Positions 44,011 through 56,540 of a DNA stretch of 64,000 nucleotides are shown piece after piece; position 1 is the first letter of the stretch, and each line of letters opens with the position of its first letter. Position numbers and translations under genes: made by a program. The notes under the pieces are model-generated. The model was given only the letters and a program-made list of their open reading frames with translations, was not told where the DNA came from and made no database searches. The stretch comes from Gymnothorax reevesii (lineage: Eukaryota > Chordata > Actinopteri > Anguilliformes > Muraenidae): positions 153,967,947 to 154,031,946 of the forward strand of contig CM056573.1 in NCBI GenBank assembly GCA_029721435.1, written 5' to 3'.

Positions 44011-45865
44011 GTGAGTATTGTCTTTGCCTGTCAGACGGTGGAATGACCTAATTCTATATAGTTTCGTCAAGTGGTTTACATGAAGACTACATCCTCTAAT
44101 CGAAATTTGGAGGGTTTTTTTTTTTTCCAGTCAGGTACAACAAACTGAAATGTAAAAATTTTAGCTTTTTTTAATGTGACCATCCTCATCCTTACTGAAA
44201 TCAAGAGGGAAGAAAGAAATTGACAATTTTTAGAAAGACAAACCTCAACACTGAGTTAGTCTGTGGAATTTTGCTTTCGAACATGACACAGACCAGAAGC
44301 ATGCTGCTAGATTAGCGAAAGTCTTGGAATTTCCTGGTTAGAACTGAGACGAAATTCCAATCGAGAACCTGTAGAATGACCCGAGGAGAGCTTTGTACAG
44401 GAGATCCTGTGAAAATTTGGAGTAAGTTGAATATTTTTTGTAGGAGATAGTGGGATAGAATTCCAAAGGCTTCATAGAAGTAAATGCTCAAGGTACTTAC
44501 GCAAATGTATAGTTTGGGGAATGGGAGTTTGATGTGGTCAAACGAATGAGTGTTAGCGGGATGGAGTTTCAAATTTGACAGGATATGGCTGATCTGTTGA
44601 ATTCACTGCTCTGATGAGAAGTACTTGAATTGAAAAATGGATGCTTACCTTAATCGGCATTGATGTGAAATGAGGTTAGGTGTAACATGAGCATTGAATG
44701 CTGATGATGTGATGTACAGCTGTTGACTCCTTTAACTCTGCAGCTCCTCTCAGATTATACTTGGACTTATTTGACCTTGGGGAACATACTCGCTGCAGAG
44801 GAGGGCCTACTCTCCAGCTGTTTACTGTGGGTGCATATTTATGTGACGTTATTTATGTGTATTTAAGTCATTCAACTGTGGAAAATGGAGTGCAGCTCCA
44901 GCACTTCAGTAGTGAATCTGCACGCTGATTCACTTAGAGCAATGATGCATCTTGTTAAAGGGACCATGCACTAGGACAGCATGAATAACTTGAAAAGCAC
45001 TCCGAGAGCGCAGACCCCGTTAGGGGGCAGCAAAACCCAAAAGCACGGCAATCGGAACTCCGGCCCATTGGAAAGACTTGAAATCTTGAATTTTGGCGTA
45101 TATATCACCTGTACTTTGGCCTAGATATGCCAAAATTTAATCACCTGTTAACTTTATACCCACCTTCTCTGAAAATTTGATCAAAATCGGTGTATTACTT
45201 TTTTAGTTATCTTGCTAACAATCAAACAAACGCGACCGAAAACATAACCTACTGGCAGAGGTAACAAGTCAGAATTAAGAGAATGGGATTCTCAGATTAT
45301 GTCTGGAATCCCATGACAAAATCATTGATTTCATAGCTATTCATTTTCTGATAGGCGGAGGATTTTGTTTGTTGTTTGTTATGGCCCCAATTTATGACAT
45401 GTCGGACAGCAAGGGATGACAGACAAAATGTTAAAACTTTAACAGATTTAATTAAACAAATTCTGAACAAGATTGACATATAAAAGAAATGAGATGGTTA
45501 CAATCCCTTGAGATGGGGTTGCTTTGTTGCGATATCTTGGGACAGGAAAATGCTCCAACACAGGCAAAAATCCACAAAACAAGCTTCACAGGTCTTTAAA
45601 AGAGTGACAGGTCTGGTCGAATGTATCCTTCCACTATTTCTCCTTGCAATTTCTCCTAATACTTTACTCTCTCAATTTTTCTCCTTTTTTACTCTTTTCC
45701 AGTCCCCTCCCACCTTCCAGACTTTTTTCAATTCTCTGGGACTTTCCCCTCTGAGGCATGCCCAGGACAATTTCCCCCAGTACAAGTTTCCTTAAGTTAA
45801 TTTTTGTTTTGAAGCCCTCTGTCTCTCTCAACGGCTCATTCTCTGTCTTTACACATGCTTCACAG
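44011..45865. other. Intron 11; interspersed repeat at 44975-45270
   Basis: No exon. Around 45170-45260 the text AAAATTTGATCAAAATCGG, ACTTTTTTAGTTATCTTGCT, AACGCGACCGAAAACATAAC matches a repeat phrase common in fish genomes. The rest is AT-rich intron. Confidence 0.5.
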
Positions 45866-46003
45866 GATGCGGGCAGGCTGCTGTACTTGGGACAGAATGA
45901 ATGGGCCCATGTCAACTGTTCCATGTGGTCTGCGGAGGTGTTTGAGGAGGACAACGGCTCCCTCATGCACGTACACAGTGCTGTCACCAGGGGGCGCCTC
46001 ATG
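45866..46003 (+). CDS. kmt2b: kmt2b exon: ePHD middle
   Basis: 46 codons, phase 0 to 0, acceptor gcttcacag, donor ATG|gtgaga. Encodes DAGRLLYLGQNEWAHVNCSM, WSAEVFEEDNGSLMHVHSAV, TRGRLM. The histidine and cysteine of EWAHVNC are zinc ligands. Nearly identical to both vertebrate KMT2A and KMT2B. Confidence 0.97.
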
Positions 46004-46552
46004 GTGAGAACATCCCTTTCCTCACGGCCTGTAATGGCAGCTTTATTCACATGAAAGCCCGCTTCCTGGATTACTCATTGAAATGCAGTGTAAAAACCAG
46101 CAGCGGGTTTGTTTTGGTTACCCTCAGAAAGAACCCATTACAACAGAATGGCTGTGAGTCTCTGCTTTAGAAGCCCAATATGTAAAGTTTTAAAATTCAA
46201 AGATCTATAAAATATATAGATATGTTATATATGTTTTGGTGTTGTGTACTTACATTATCTGTGATGTATTCAATGATTATCAAAGTCAGAGATGGCTGTA
46301 TTATCAATGTAGGGACACGGGGCGTTACTTTTTGTCGCATATTTGACGTCAATCCCAACACAAAGAGTGCACGACAGCGAGAAAATCGCCCTTCAAGCAC
46401 GCAGGCTTCGCCATTGCCAAGAGTTTCAAGCCAAGATGGTAACCATCTTGTGCCCGGCACTGAATTTTCCATCAGCAGTAGTTGTGGATCAATTTTAATT
46501 CAGGCTGTTGGCTACCGTACTAAATAAGCTTTGGTTATCTTGGTTATTTGTA

Positions 46553-48171
46553 CAAAACCCAAAACCAGTGAAGTTGGCACGTTGTGGAAATCATAAATAA
46601 AAGCTGAATACAATGATTTGCAAATCCTTTTCAACCTATATTCAATTGAATACACTGCAATGACAAGTTACTTAATGTTTGAACTGGTAAATGTAATTTT
46701 AATTTTAAATGTAATTGTATTTTTTTGCAAATGTTAGCTCATTTGGAATTTGATGCCTGCAACATGTTTCAAAAAAGCTGGCACAAGTGGCAAAAAAGAC
46801 TGACAGAGTTGAGGAATGCTCATCAAACACTTATTTGGAACATCCCACAGGTGAACGGGCTAATTGGGAACGGGTGGGTGCCATGATTGGGTATAAAAGC
46901 AGCTTCCCTGAAATGCTCAGCCATTCACAAACAAGGATGGGGCCAGGGTCACCACTTAGTGAACAAATGCGTGAGCTGATTGTCGAACAGTTTAAAAACA
47001 ACATTCCTCAACGAGCTATTGCAAGAAATTTTGGGATTTCGTCATCTACGGTTCGTAATATCGTCAAGAGGTTCAGAGAATCTGTAGAAATCACTGCACA
47101 TAAGCGACAAGGCCGAAAACCAATGAATGCCCGTGACCTTCAATCCCTCAGGCGGCACTGCATCAAAAACCGACATCAGTGTGTAAAGGACATCACCACA
47201 TGGGCTCAGGAACACTTCAGAAAACCACTGTCAGTAACTACAGTTCGTCACTACATCTGCAAGTGCAAGTTAAAATTCTACAATGCAAAACGAAAGCCAT
47301 TTATCAACAGCACCCAGAAATGCCGCCGGCTTCGCTGGGCCCAAGCTCATCTAAGATGGACTGATGCAAAGTGGAAAAGTGCCCTGTGGTCTGACGAGTC
47401 CACATTTCAAATTGTTTTTGGAAACTGTGGACGTCGTGTCCTCCGGACCAAAGAGGAAAAGAACCATCCAGACTGTTATAGGCGCTAAGTTGAAAAGCCA
47501 GCATCTGTGATGGTATGGGGGTGTATTAGTGCCCAAGGCATGGGCAACTTGCACATATGTGAAGGCACCATTAATGCTTAAAGGTACAAACAGGTTCTGG
47601 AGCAACATATGTTGCCATCCTAGCAACGTCTTTTTCATGAACGCCCCTGCTTATTTCAGCAAGACGATGCCAAGCCACATTCCGCACGTGTTACAACAGC
47701 ATGGCTCCGGAGTAAAAGCGTGCGAGTACTAGACTGGCCTGCCTGTAGTCCAGACCTGTCTCCCATTGAAAATGTGTGGCGCATTATGAAGCGTAAAATA
47801 TGACAACGGAGACCCCGGACTGTTGAAAAACTTAAGCTGTACATCAAGCAAGAATGGGAAAGAGTTCCACCTGAAAAGCTTCAAAAATTGGTCTCCTCAG
47901 TTCCCAAACGTTTACTGAGTGTCGTTAAAAGGAAAGGGAATGTAACACAGTGGTAAAAAGGCCCCTGTGACAACTTTTTTGCAATGTGTTGCTGCCTTTA
48001 AATTCTAAGTTAATGATTATTTGCAAAAAAAAAAAGTTTCTCAGTTTGAACATTTAACAAAGTCTTTGCAGTGTATTCAATTGAATATGAGTTGAAAAGG
48101 ATTTGCAAATCATTGTATTCTGTTTATCTACGATTTACGTAACGTGCCAACTTCACTGGTTTTGGGTTTTG
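46553..48171 (+). mobile_element. Tc1-like transposon, full length
   Basis: The ends are CAAAACCCAAAACCAGTGAA and its complement TTTTGGGTTTTG, with TA on both sides (46551-46552 and 48172-48173). The inverted repeats extend inward through GTTGGCACGTT and TTCAATTGAATA. Transposase at 46787-47956 is close to complete but carries stops. Related to the copy at 58029-59990. Confidence 0.92.
46787..47956 (+). pseudogene. Tc1 transposase with four in-frame stops
   Basis: The frame runs 389 codons from ATG 46787 to the natural TAA at 47954-47956 without a frameshift. The helix-turn-helix is clear (IPQRAIARNFGISSSTVRNI), followed by GRKPMNARDLQSLRRHC and WAQEHFRKPLSVTTV, then LWSDESTFQI (first catalytic Asp), FQQDDAKPHSARV (second) and SPDLSPIENVW (Glu). 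Premature stops lie at 47486 (TAA), 47579 (TAA), 47621 (TAG) and 47801 (TGA, in a CGA-like context). It is dead, but only lightly decayed. Confidence 0.92.
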
Positions 48172-48173
48172 TA

Positions 48174-48287
48174 TCTACATTTCTAATAAGAGAAAAAAAA
48201 ATGAGAAGAAACTTAAGCTAAACCAGCGTAACCGGAAAGATACAATGGCTGCTGCTATGTGTCTGTTGAAGGACATAGTGAGCCGTG

Positions 48288-48336
<49 letters not shown>

Positions 48337-48769
48337 CCTGTCAAAGTGCACGTTAGGCTATTATTTATTTATCATCATATAGTTAACAAATCAGCCTATT
48401 ACACCAGCAGTATAAGTTCAAATTTAGCCAAGTTGTAACATAAACGTAGCGTTACTCCACTTCAAAACATTTTTTTCGTGATCCCTCATGACAAACAGAA
48501 AGTTGATGTGTACGGCGCATCGTTTGTGCGTTATGAGAAGTCAGTGCTACGTTAGCTACATCACTTGCAGTTAGAACACTGCTCCCTTGAATACTCGATT
48601 CAGTTTGCAGTAATGTTGCTAGGTACGTGTCCTGTGTCCCTGACGCATTATAATCTGAAAGGACGCAGTAAACTCACTATCCATGCGTCCCAGGGACGCA
48701 CCTCATTTTTCCCATGAAAAACAATAGATTGTGAATAACAACTCGTGTTTAAAATCACAGTAACTAGTA
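48174..48769. other. Intron 12 segment with microsatellite
   Basis: No gene. It contains the (TC)n run and AT-rich sequence. Confidence 0.45.
48291..48334. repeat. (TC)n microsatellite
   Basis: 22 TC units without interruption, directly after GAGA. Polypurine on the other strand, so it could form triplex DNA. Confidence 0.95.
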
Positions 48770-49107
48770 GGGCTGTCATGAGTATTCCATATTGGAATGC
48801 GTATTGATTTTCTAGCAATAAAACGAACCACTGAACGTGAAAATTAATTAGTGAATATTTAAAAAAAAAGTAATGTCAAGATAATTAACCCACTGTCAGT
48901 GTGTGCAGTGTATAGCGGGTGGCTACCAACACGCTATACTGCAGAGACAGCTCACTGTCTTGAAACTGTTATATCTTTGTGCCGGGTTTGCGCAATGCAT
49001 GCCGGTTTAACAGCTAGTCATAAGCTGGAGTCACGCCACCTCGTTGATATTTTATGCCGTAATGATTGCGGTGATTTAGATTTCACAAGAAAGCCCTGGT
49101 TCAGAAA
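48770..49107. mobile_element. hAT left-end fragment, TAGGGCTGTCA family
   Basis: TAGGGCTGTCATGAGTATTC begins at about 48770 and resembles the end at 29399. No matching right end was found downstream, so it is truncated or interrupted by the MITE at 49108. Confidence 0.45.
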
Positions 49108-49600
49108 CAGTGGCAGCTGGTGAACTGGCGATAGGGGAAGCTCAAACCATCCCGTAAAAATAATGATTGGTCATGACCTGTTTTCAATCATTCATATGAA
49201 TACCCATTTTAGAAACTCTGAAAACTCTCATGATCAGGTGTGGTCAGTTTTCATTAATAACACACACCTGTCAACTCTCACGCATTCGCCGTGAGTTTTG
49301 AGTGGCATATTTATGCTCCCTTGCTTCAATCAACGCATATGTAAGAGATTCTTGCGCACAACTGAAGTCCTTGTGCATGGAGGTTTATCAGTTTCACCTG
49401 CGTGACCGTGATTATGACTTCTAGACTTCTCACGCTTTTCTTTACTCAGGGCTTGGAAGCAATGCATGCGTTTCATTGTTGATTAAATTAAGTAAGATCA
49501 TCTGAAACGTTTTTATGCAATTCCATTTCTTCCAACCCCTGAGTATAGAAAAGCGTAAGAAGTTCAGAGTCATAATCACTGTATCTGTTGTTGTTGCCCA
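49108..49600 (+). mobile_element. Truncated CAGTGGCAGCTGG hAT MITE
   Basis: Begins CAGTGGCAGCTGGTGAACTG and follows the complete MITE (14353-14936) through AATGATTGGTCATGACCTG and AACTGAAGTCCTTGTGCA. The inner part (49380-49570) is itself inverted: TATGACTTCTAGACTTCTCA against GAAGTTCAGAGTCATAA. No right terminal inverted repeat was seen. Confidence 0.6.
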
Positions 49601-50069
49601 TCTTTGTAGAGAACATGAGCTGGCTCCTCCCCCTTATCTCAGCCTCTGATCTGCAGCGCATCATAATTGCTGTAAACACCCGGCTTATCATTATCCCTGA
49701 CATATTTTTTTTATTTCAATGAAACAACATGAACTTTTATACCAGTAAAGAAATGTAACCTTACCTCGTCCATGTACATGGCTTCGCCGCTCCTGTTTGA
49801 GTCACGTTGGAGAATTTAGCTGACAGTGGTGCGTGTAAATTGATGAAGACAACAACTCCCATGATTCTATCTGATCCCATTGCAACATCAAACTCAGCCT
49901 CTTGATATTGTTTGGTTAAGCGCCCTCTAGCGGCAGACAATTACATATTGGGCCTTTAATTTGATCCCTTCTGCTGCCCTCTTTTTCTGCCAGTGCTCTG
50001 TGTTTGTCCCTCCGCCCCTTTTTCGGCGCCGTGTGACCTTCCTCTAAGTCTTCTCCTCCTGTTTCCCAG

Positions 50070-50228
50070 CGATGCGAGCGATGTAACCAGACGGGTGCCA
50101 CGGTGGGCTGTTGTCTGACCTCTTGCCAGAGTAACTACCACTTCATGTGTGCCCGTACCCGCAATTGCGTCTTCCAGGATGACAAGAAGGTCTTCTGTCA
50201 CAAGCACAGGGACCTCATTAGTGGAAAG
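50070..50228 (+). CDS. kmt2b: kmt2b exon: ePHD C-terminal half
   Basis: 53 codons, phase 0 to 0, acceptor gtttcccag, donor AAG|gtgagg. Encodes RCERCNQTGATVGCCLTSCQ, SNYHFMCARTRNCVFQDDKK, VFCHKHRDLISGK. The zinc ligands are C..C, C..C, H..C and C..H, complete. GATVGCC is the strongest family signature. Confidence 0.97.
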
Positions 50229-50920
50229 GTGAGGAATGGGTCATCGTTCCGGTACAGCTTGTGCAACATAAGGAGAAGGGACAATTCAAAGGGCCCCAAC
50301 TGCCTAGAACCCTGAAAAATATTAGAAAATTGGAAAAAAGATGATAATATTTCCTAGGTCCTTTGGGCCCAGGGAGAGATATTTTTGAGGGGCTTTTGAA
50401 ATCCCTGGCTGTCATAGTACCGTGGTCTAGAACACACGAAGTGACCAAGTGATACTCTTCTGTCTTACTACTGGTGAATAACCTTTCAAGAGATCGGCAA
50501 TAAACTCTTAAAGGCTAATTTTTTAAAACTAGGTCTGTTAAATGGAACTGTCAAAACAAGGATCAAGGTGAAATCTGAAAGGTGGCAGGATTAGTTCTGG
50601 TTTTTGGAAATACTTCCTCAGAGGTTTCTGTATGTACTGCGTGCTATGGTTTAAAGGTTGAGACTACTTGAGAATTAGGAAATGTAATGTTCATTGTGCC
50701 TTTCAGTTTAGATAAGAAATTAGTACAATCTGATGCTGTCCTGCATTTCATTGCACTGGGAAGTTAAGACATGGATATTCAGAAAAATTCTGATCAAGCC
50801 ATTTCATTTGTTTAATTGGGGAACTTATTTTTACATTCTTGAATATGCATAGCATGCCATTTACCGTCTTCACTGTTCTAGTTTATTTTAGAAAGCATTT
50901 CTCTGTTCATCCTGCTGCAG
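50229..50920. other. kmt2b intron 13; nothing recognised
   Basis: A weak inverted pair (GGGCCCC at 50290, TTTGGGCCC at 50362) is visible but not convincing as an element. Confidence 0.45.
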
Positions 50921-51038
50921 ATGGTCACTGGCCAAGGGTTTGAAGTCCTACGACGAGTGTATGTGGATTTTGAAGGGATTAGCCTTCGCAGGAAATTCTT
51001 AACTGGTCTGGAGCCAGAGTCCATTAATATGATGATCG
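50921..51038 (+). CDS. kmt2b: kmt2b exon: start of FYRN
   Basis: 118 bp, phase 0 to 1, acceptor cctgctgcag, donor ATCG|gtgagt. Encodes GFEVLRRVYVDFEGISLRRK, FLTGLEPESINMMIG. It opens the FYRN domain, which pairs with FYRC after Taspase1 cleavage to hold the N and C fragments together. Confidence 0.96.
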
Positions 51039-51167
51039 GTGAGTGATGCATTGTATTCCTGCTGGTCCGGTTTGTTCTGGATTTAGAACTGACATGATGG
51101 TTTCACGCTGTCTGTAATGCATTTTAATTTGACTTACTCCCCACTTTTTGCCTCGTTTTGTCTCCAG

Positions 51168-51246
51168 GCTCCTTGCAGATCGACAAGTTAGGGATGCTGA
51201 CAGAGCTCTCAGCAAATCGAGGGAACCTCTTTCCTGTTGGCTATCA
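51168..51246 (+). CDS. kmt2b: kmt2b exon: FYRN middle
   Basis: 79 bp, phase 1 to 2, acceptor gtctccag, donor TATCA|gtgagt. Encodes SLQIDKLGMLTELSANRGNL, FPVGY. LFP.GYQ is the FYRN signature. Confidence 0.95.
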
Positions 51247-51363
51247 GTGAGTGTTTCTTGCGTCCTGAAAATGGCCAAACGGTTTTCTATTTGACCGTTT
51301 GATTGTGTGACTCCCTTTCCTTAAAATGGCCATGCTTTATTCTGTCATTCTCACGGACCTCAG

Positions 51364-51524
51364 GTGTTCTCGCTGGTACTGGAGCACAGTGGATCCACGC
51401 CGGCGCTGCAGGTATACCTGCAAGGTGAGAGAGGTGCGGCCCCAGGTTCAGGAGAGGCCTGTGGAGGAGACCCCTGATCAGGGGGAAAACCGCACCGTCG
51501 CCCACAGCTCCAGTCCACACTCAG
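51364..51524 (+). CDS. kmt2b: kmt2b exon: FYRN end
   Basis: 161 bp, phase 2 to 1, acceptor cctcag, donor TCAG|gtgagc. Encodes QCSRWYWSTVDPRRRCRYTC, KVREVRP, then an acidic linker with ENRTVAHSSSPHS, matching the family's EN.T..HS segment. A consensus-like cryptic donor AAG|GTGAGA stands at 51424/51425 inside the exon; its use would shift the frame. Confidence 0.95.
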
Positions 51525-52492
51525 GTGAGCCTCCCTGTAATGCATCACATCCCTCTTTATGTGGGAAGTCCCATTTATGGCCTGCCTTTTTACCTGCTGT
51601 CTTATGCTTCTGTCTGGTGACAACATGCCTTGATTCACACTGGCTTCTGTCCTGTCCCATAATTCATATTATTCAAATTTAAAGGGAGCCACGGGATACT
51701 GGTGGACTATTGTCACTTGCCAGTGATGGATGGCACGGTTTATCTTTGTTTTTTTTGTTTTTTTTTTCTGAGGAAGTGTGGTAGCGACGGGTTCATTGCA
51801 TCTGCACTTATTTTTCTGCAAGAGAATATTCACATTTCATTTTGTGAGCTGACTTTATGAATTTGCTCTGACATAATAACAGGCTGAACCTAGTTTTTGG
51901 GAAAGTGGTTTATTTTTTCCTAATTTCTGCTGTTTTTAGTTTTTGCAAGAACATTAAAATAAAGCTAAACGGCTTACTGAGTTTGTTTATTGTTTTTCTT
52001 GACTCGGTTCTGTGAGGATCGTCACTATCAACAGTGAGGTTTGGCAACTTTCTGACCTCTTTGAATCCAGCCAGCTTGCTTCTGTATAGTAGACGCCGTA
52101 TCGCTGCTATATTTACCCTGGCTTCCTGTATGGTGGTCTGATTTTAGGGCCACTGTTTTGTCTATGTGTTGCCTGCGTCAAGAATGGGAAATTGCCCAAA
52201 TGCGTTAGGGTATTGCATCATGAAAATGAGACTGTGCACAAGTTGAATGTGACTGAGTTGACTGAGCTTTGTCTGGAGTTCTTAATTTCGGTCAAGGGTT
52301 GCCCGAGTGTACGCCTACATAGCGTCTAGTTGTTTTATTGTTTTCAAACTCCTGATCTTTATGTGCATGCTGACTGCACTTTGAATTTTATGATTTGGCA
52401 AGCTCAATGAGGACGTTTATCCAAATTTTATTTTTGTCCAGGTTGCAAGTGATGCTCTGCATGCCTTTCTCATCCTCTCATGTTTTCACCAG
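51525..52492. other. kmt2b intron 16; nothing recognised
   Basis: A T-rich run at about 51748-51768; otherwise plain intron sequence. Confidence 0.45.
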
Positions 52493-52660
52493 AGACGGAC
52501 ATGCAGGATTTGGCGGTGGCTCCCCCTCCGCTGATTGAGTTACCACCCAGCACCCCCTCATCTCTCCTAAAACCGGACCCAGGTGCTCGATCGAAAGTTC
52601 CATCGTACCCCCAGCCTAGGAGACCTGCAGGGGGGATGTCCCGGCCTCTGCCTTCCCCAG
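52493..52660 (+). CDS. kmt2b: kmt2b exon: proline-rich linker
   Basis: 168 bp, phase 1 to 1, acceptor gttttcaccag, donor CCAG|gtaccc. Encodes a low-complexity PPPLIELPPSTPSS stretch, then KVPSYPQPRRPAGG and SRPLPSPG. The KVP.Y.P.RRP.GG and PLPSPG parts match the KMT2B/KMT2A linker after FYRN. Confidence 0.92.
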
Positions 52661-53094
52661 GTACCCTTGACATTCTTTTACTGATGTCATGTAAGGTAAG
52701 GCTGAGGAAACCTGCCCCTGACAGTAATCTGTTCTCAGGTTTTATTACATCATTAGCCAAGTTCAACTAGCAAATCCAGCGTCAACTTCTGTGGTTAATC
52801 GCAGTTTTGCCCATTTATGGAATCAAATTCTGTGTTGATAGTCAATGAAATTCTAGATCACTTAAATAGTTGGTTTAATTTGATTTAAAATGGAGGTTGC
52901 TATGGAAGAAGATGCCTGATATGAAGTATTATGTTGTTAAGGTTGGGGTTAGATGCAAATGATGCATTTTATTTTGACTTATTCCACCAGCTTAGAATGT
53001 TGTACAAGGGTAACCGATAATGGTCAATATTAGTTGCTAAAGATGACCGTCAGGCGTCTCTGTTCTTACTTTGCTTCTTTCCTGTCTTTCATAG

Positions 53095-56000
53095 GTGCCG
53101 CCCTTTCTAAATCACACCACATTCTCACCATCAGCGACCTGGAGGAGACGCATCGGCCACGGCGCCATAGTCCACATTCCCACAGCTCAGGCTCCCGTTG
53201 TCGCATCTCCTCCCCTCCCCACTGCTCATCCTCAGGACCAATCACCCTACGGGCTGGAGGATCCTTACATCCCAAAACATCTTCAGTTCCCACTCCTCTC
53301 TTCCCGCTTGGCGCTACTGAAAACCTGATGCCCTCCCCCTTGGGCCGCCTTACCCGTGGCCGATGTACCACCTCCTTGTCCTCCACACGTGTTCCTGGGA
53401 TAGCACCTCCCCACTCTGCCATAGGGTATTCCCCCCGGCTGCCCTCTTGGCAGGATGGGCTTGGAAATCCCCCGTTATCCTTTCCAGACAGCCTTTCCTC
53501 ATCATCTGCCCCGCATCACCCCCAAAGATCTTGGGTGCCTTGCCTGGACCTTAGCCAGTCGGAAATGACGCACATGCCGGGCAACTTCATGGCCTCACCG
53601 GAGCTCAAGGATCGTTCCTCGGCTAATAGGACAGCCTTGCTGGGGAAGGGCTCACACCCAATGTCAGGTCAGGGATATCCTTACGCACCTTTTGCGATGG
53701 ACTCCGAGGTATCCATGGACTCTGTGCTAAATAACGAGTTTGAGGAGACACTGCTGAATGAAGGTGTTGCAATGCACTGTGGGGCCCAGATCATTGTGGA
53801 TGGAGAGGGGGAGGCAAATCCTGAGGGTTACCAGGATGGGGAGGGCAAGAGGATGGCCCATATCAGTTCCTCGCCCAGACCTGCCACCACTGCACTCGAG
53901 GACTGGGGCAACACCTCATCTGATGAGGACATGGATCACTATTTTGACTTCTCCCGCACAGTAGTTACTTGTGCTGCCCCTCCGCAAGCCTCTTCACCTC
54001 CCTCCTCATCCTCCATTCCTCAGCTGGATGGTGTGGATGATGGCACGGACAGTGATCCTAGCATAGCCACCAATGATGTTGCTCGTAACCTCAAGAGCTC
54101 GGGTCATACCAAGAATCCAAATCCACCCTCAGCGGAGAGGCAGAGTAATGGGCTGCCAGACCCCGTGGGTCCCACGAATCCATCTTCTGATGCTCTGTTG
54201 CTAGACAAATTGAATATAGGCAAAGACGGTGTCTCTCCTTATTTGGAGGCTCCGTTCAATTGTTTGTTCCCGGAGAAACTAATTGCACAGGATTCCACAC
54301 AGCCCCACGCCTGTCTTGCACGCAACAATTCCAGCTCCACAGTTGGTGCCATGGCAGCTTCCGTTAGAGCTGAAGCTCAGACTGCAGAGTACTGCCACCT
54401 GGAAGGAAGCTCTGAGGCCCTGCAGCCTGTTGGCGTGGTGCCTGTATTGGAAAATTCACCTTCCTCTACAGCAGAGCTGGACCTGCAGAAAGGACCTATG
54501 GCCGTCATAGAACTTCATCAATCAGCCGTAGAGCTGGTGGAGTCTTGTGTTTCGAAGGAGGACCTCGCAGAGGAGTCGATTGAGCAGGCGGTAGAGATAA
54601 ATCATGACTTAAACTCTGATATATCTATGAGGATGCTGGTCCAGGAATGTCAGGATCTTCCATCTCCAAATGCCTCTCTGACTGATTTAGTGACCGTACA
54701 GGAGGAACCACCTTCGGATGCTGATTCAGTCGAGATCTCCAGTGATGTCTTCCTGGACCCTAGTAGTGGGCTCTTTGTTTCAGCCAAGAATGGCACTAAA
54801 ATCTACTTGAACAGTGTGGCTGAACCCATAGAGGACTCTCCTGTTTTACCAAACCCTGTTAATGGGACCCAGAGTGAAGAAAATGAACTTTTTCCCCTTA
54901 ACAAGGTCCCCAGCCCCAATCGTGCAAGCACAGAGCCTTTGCGGATCAACAGGTCACCACAGCTCTCTGTGCCTGTCTTTAAACCCTTACCTATCCCCAG
55001 CCTCAGTGCTTCGCTTGACCCCATTCTGTCTAAGCCAGCATCTACAGTTCTGCCACCCATGGAGAGCTTCCGCACACCATTGTCTCGTGCAGAACCTCGG
55101 CTTCCTGGTCCTCCAATTGGAGGCCAGCCATATGCATCGGCTAGTTTACAGCCTCAGCAGGAAACATTAATGTCGGTGATGCCGGGCTCTGGGATGCCTA
55201 TTGGATCCTACGGGACGGTGTCCTTGCCGGTGTTCCCAACGCAGTCCCTGGGTGCTGGATCCACAGCTCTTAGTGTTATGTCTTCCTCTCCGCCCACCAC
55301 CACTTTAGCTGAAGGTCTGTCTTCACAAGCAAGAGAGGCTACCCAGTGCCAGTTGTTTTGCCCCACACAACCCCTTCAAACCACTGGTTCTACTCCTGTA
55401 CTTATAAATGGCTACAACTCTGCATCCTCACCAAAAGATGCCTCTTGGGGCCACACCATCTCCATAAACTTTTCTACACCCAGGACAGCACTTGAGCCAC
55501 AGCAGCCTGTTGTAGGCCCAGTTGTTCCTGGTCATGCCATCCTGACAGTACGAGAAGTGGGCGTGGACTCTACCCCGCATGTGCTCCTAGTCAATCGCTT
55601 GGGTCAGATCTTTGTTAAGAACCCAGACAGCAACACCTTCCATCTGCCTAGCCCAAACTCACCATCCTATGGTTGTGTGACCCAGATCGCCAGCCTCCTC
55701 CAGAGTAACGCGCTCTCTTCTACGCTTGCTGCTGCTGGAGCCTTGGGTGCCACCGCTGGCTCAGTGGCCCCCAGCCAGAATCCTCAGATTGTGACCCCTA
55801 TGCAATCCCCTCAGTTAGTTCATGGTCCTGCTACCACTACTCGCCTCATCACCTATGGTACTAATGGCACATCAACTGCAAATGATTTATTTGTTGGTAA
55901 AAAACCTAGATCCGCTGGTAGGGGCGCTGCAAATGGAATCAAGAAGCCTAGGAAAATGAGGGCTGCACAGACTACGAAGGGAACCAAAGCAATGACTGGT

Positions 56001-56425
56001 GTAGATCCGTCAAAATGTCAGGTCCCATCCCCCCAGCCACTTGAAGGCACAGGTATTAATTCTACTGATAAAAAGGAAAGCGCCCAAGCCATAATCAACC
56101 AAGCCATGGCCAGCAACTTCAACCCCAGCCGTTTTGCACACTTGCTGGGTACGTCTCGCCTGCGCGTCCCCACTGCCCTCAGCAGGGTGCGGGCTTCGAG
56201 CTCTGAGGCATTACCCCTGGACCTTCTCATCAAACCTGAATCCAAAATCGTCCCCTTCCCCACAAATGCCACGTCCCGGCCCAGGTCCCAGGTCCGAATG
56301 AAGAGGGTCTCGTCATTGTCGGACCGCATCGCCACCAAGAAATCTAAGGCAGACTTTATTGAGGTGGAGCCCCCCTGTGTCGGGGAGGAGCCGCCATCCC
56401 GGAAAGCCATCATTGCAGCTGCTAG
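53095..56425 (+). CDS. kmt2b: kmt2b large exon with Taspase1 site
   Basis: 3,331 bp, phase 1 to 2, acceptor tttcatag, donor CTAG|gtgagt. About 1,110 codons, mostly disordered, Ser/Pro-rich. Landmarks: LSKSHHILTISDLEETHRPR near the start; SSDEDMDHYFDFSRTVV about 53920-53965; QLD|GVDDGTDSD at 54021 (Taspase1 site, cleaved after the Asp); HVLLVNRLGQIFVKNPD at 55578; a basic GKKPRSAGRGAANGIKKPRK stretch near 55895; RMKRVSSLSDRIATKKSK near the end. The large size matches the long exon of MLL genes in this place. Between landmarks it is poorly conserved. The acidic stretch before the site resembles KMT2A as much as KMT2B. Confidence 0.95.
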
Positions 56426-56540
56426 GTGAGTTGAGGGAAAGTAGTTGTGAGATTGTGACAGCTGGGCTGAACTGGTTCAGAAATTGGACTTGGCGAGGTT
56501 ACATGGCTGTATATGATAAATCTTTGCAATGTTTCAGCAG

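Noticed and set aside
50290..50375. GGGCCCC...TTTGGGCCC inverted pair as a MITE
   Set aside because: Arms are short with several mismatches and no target duplication.
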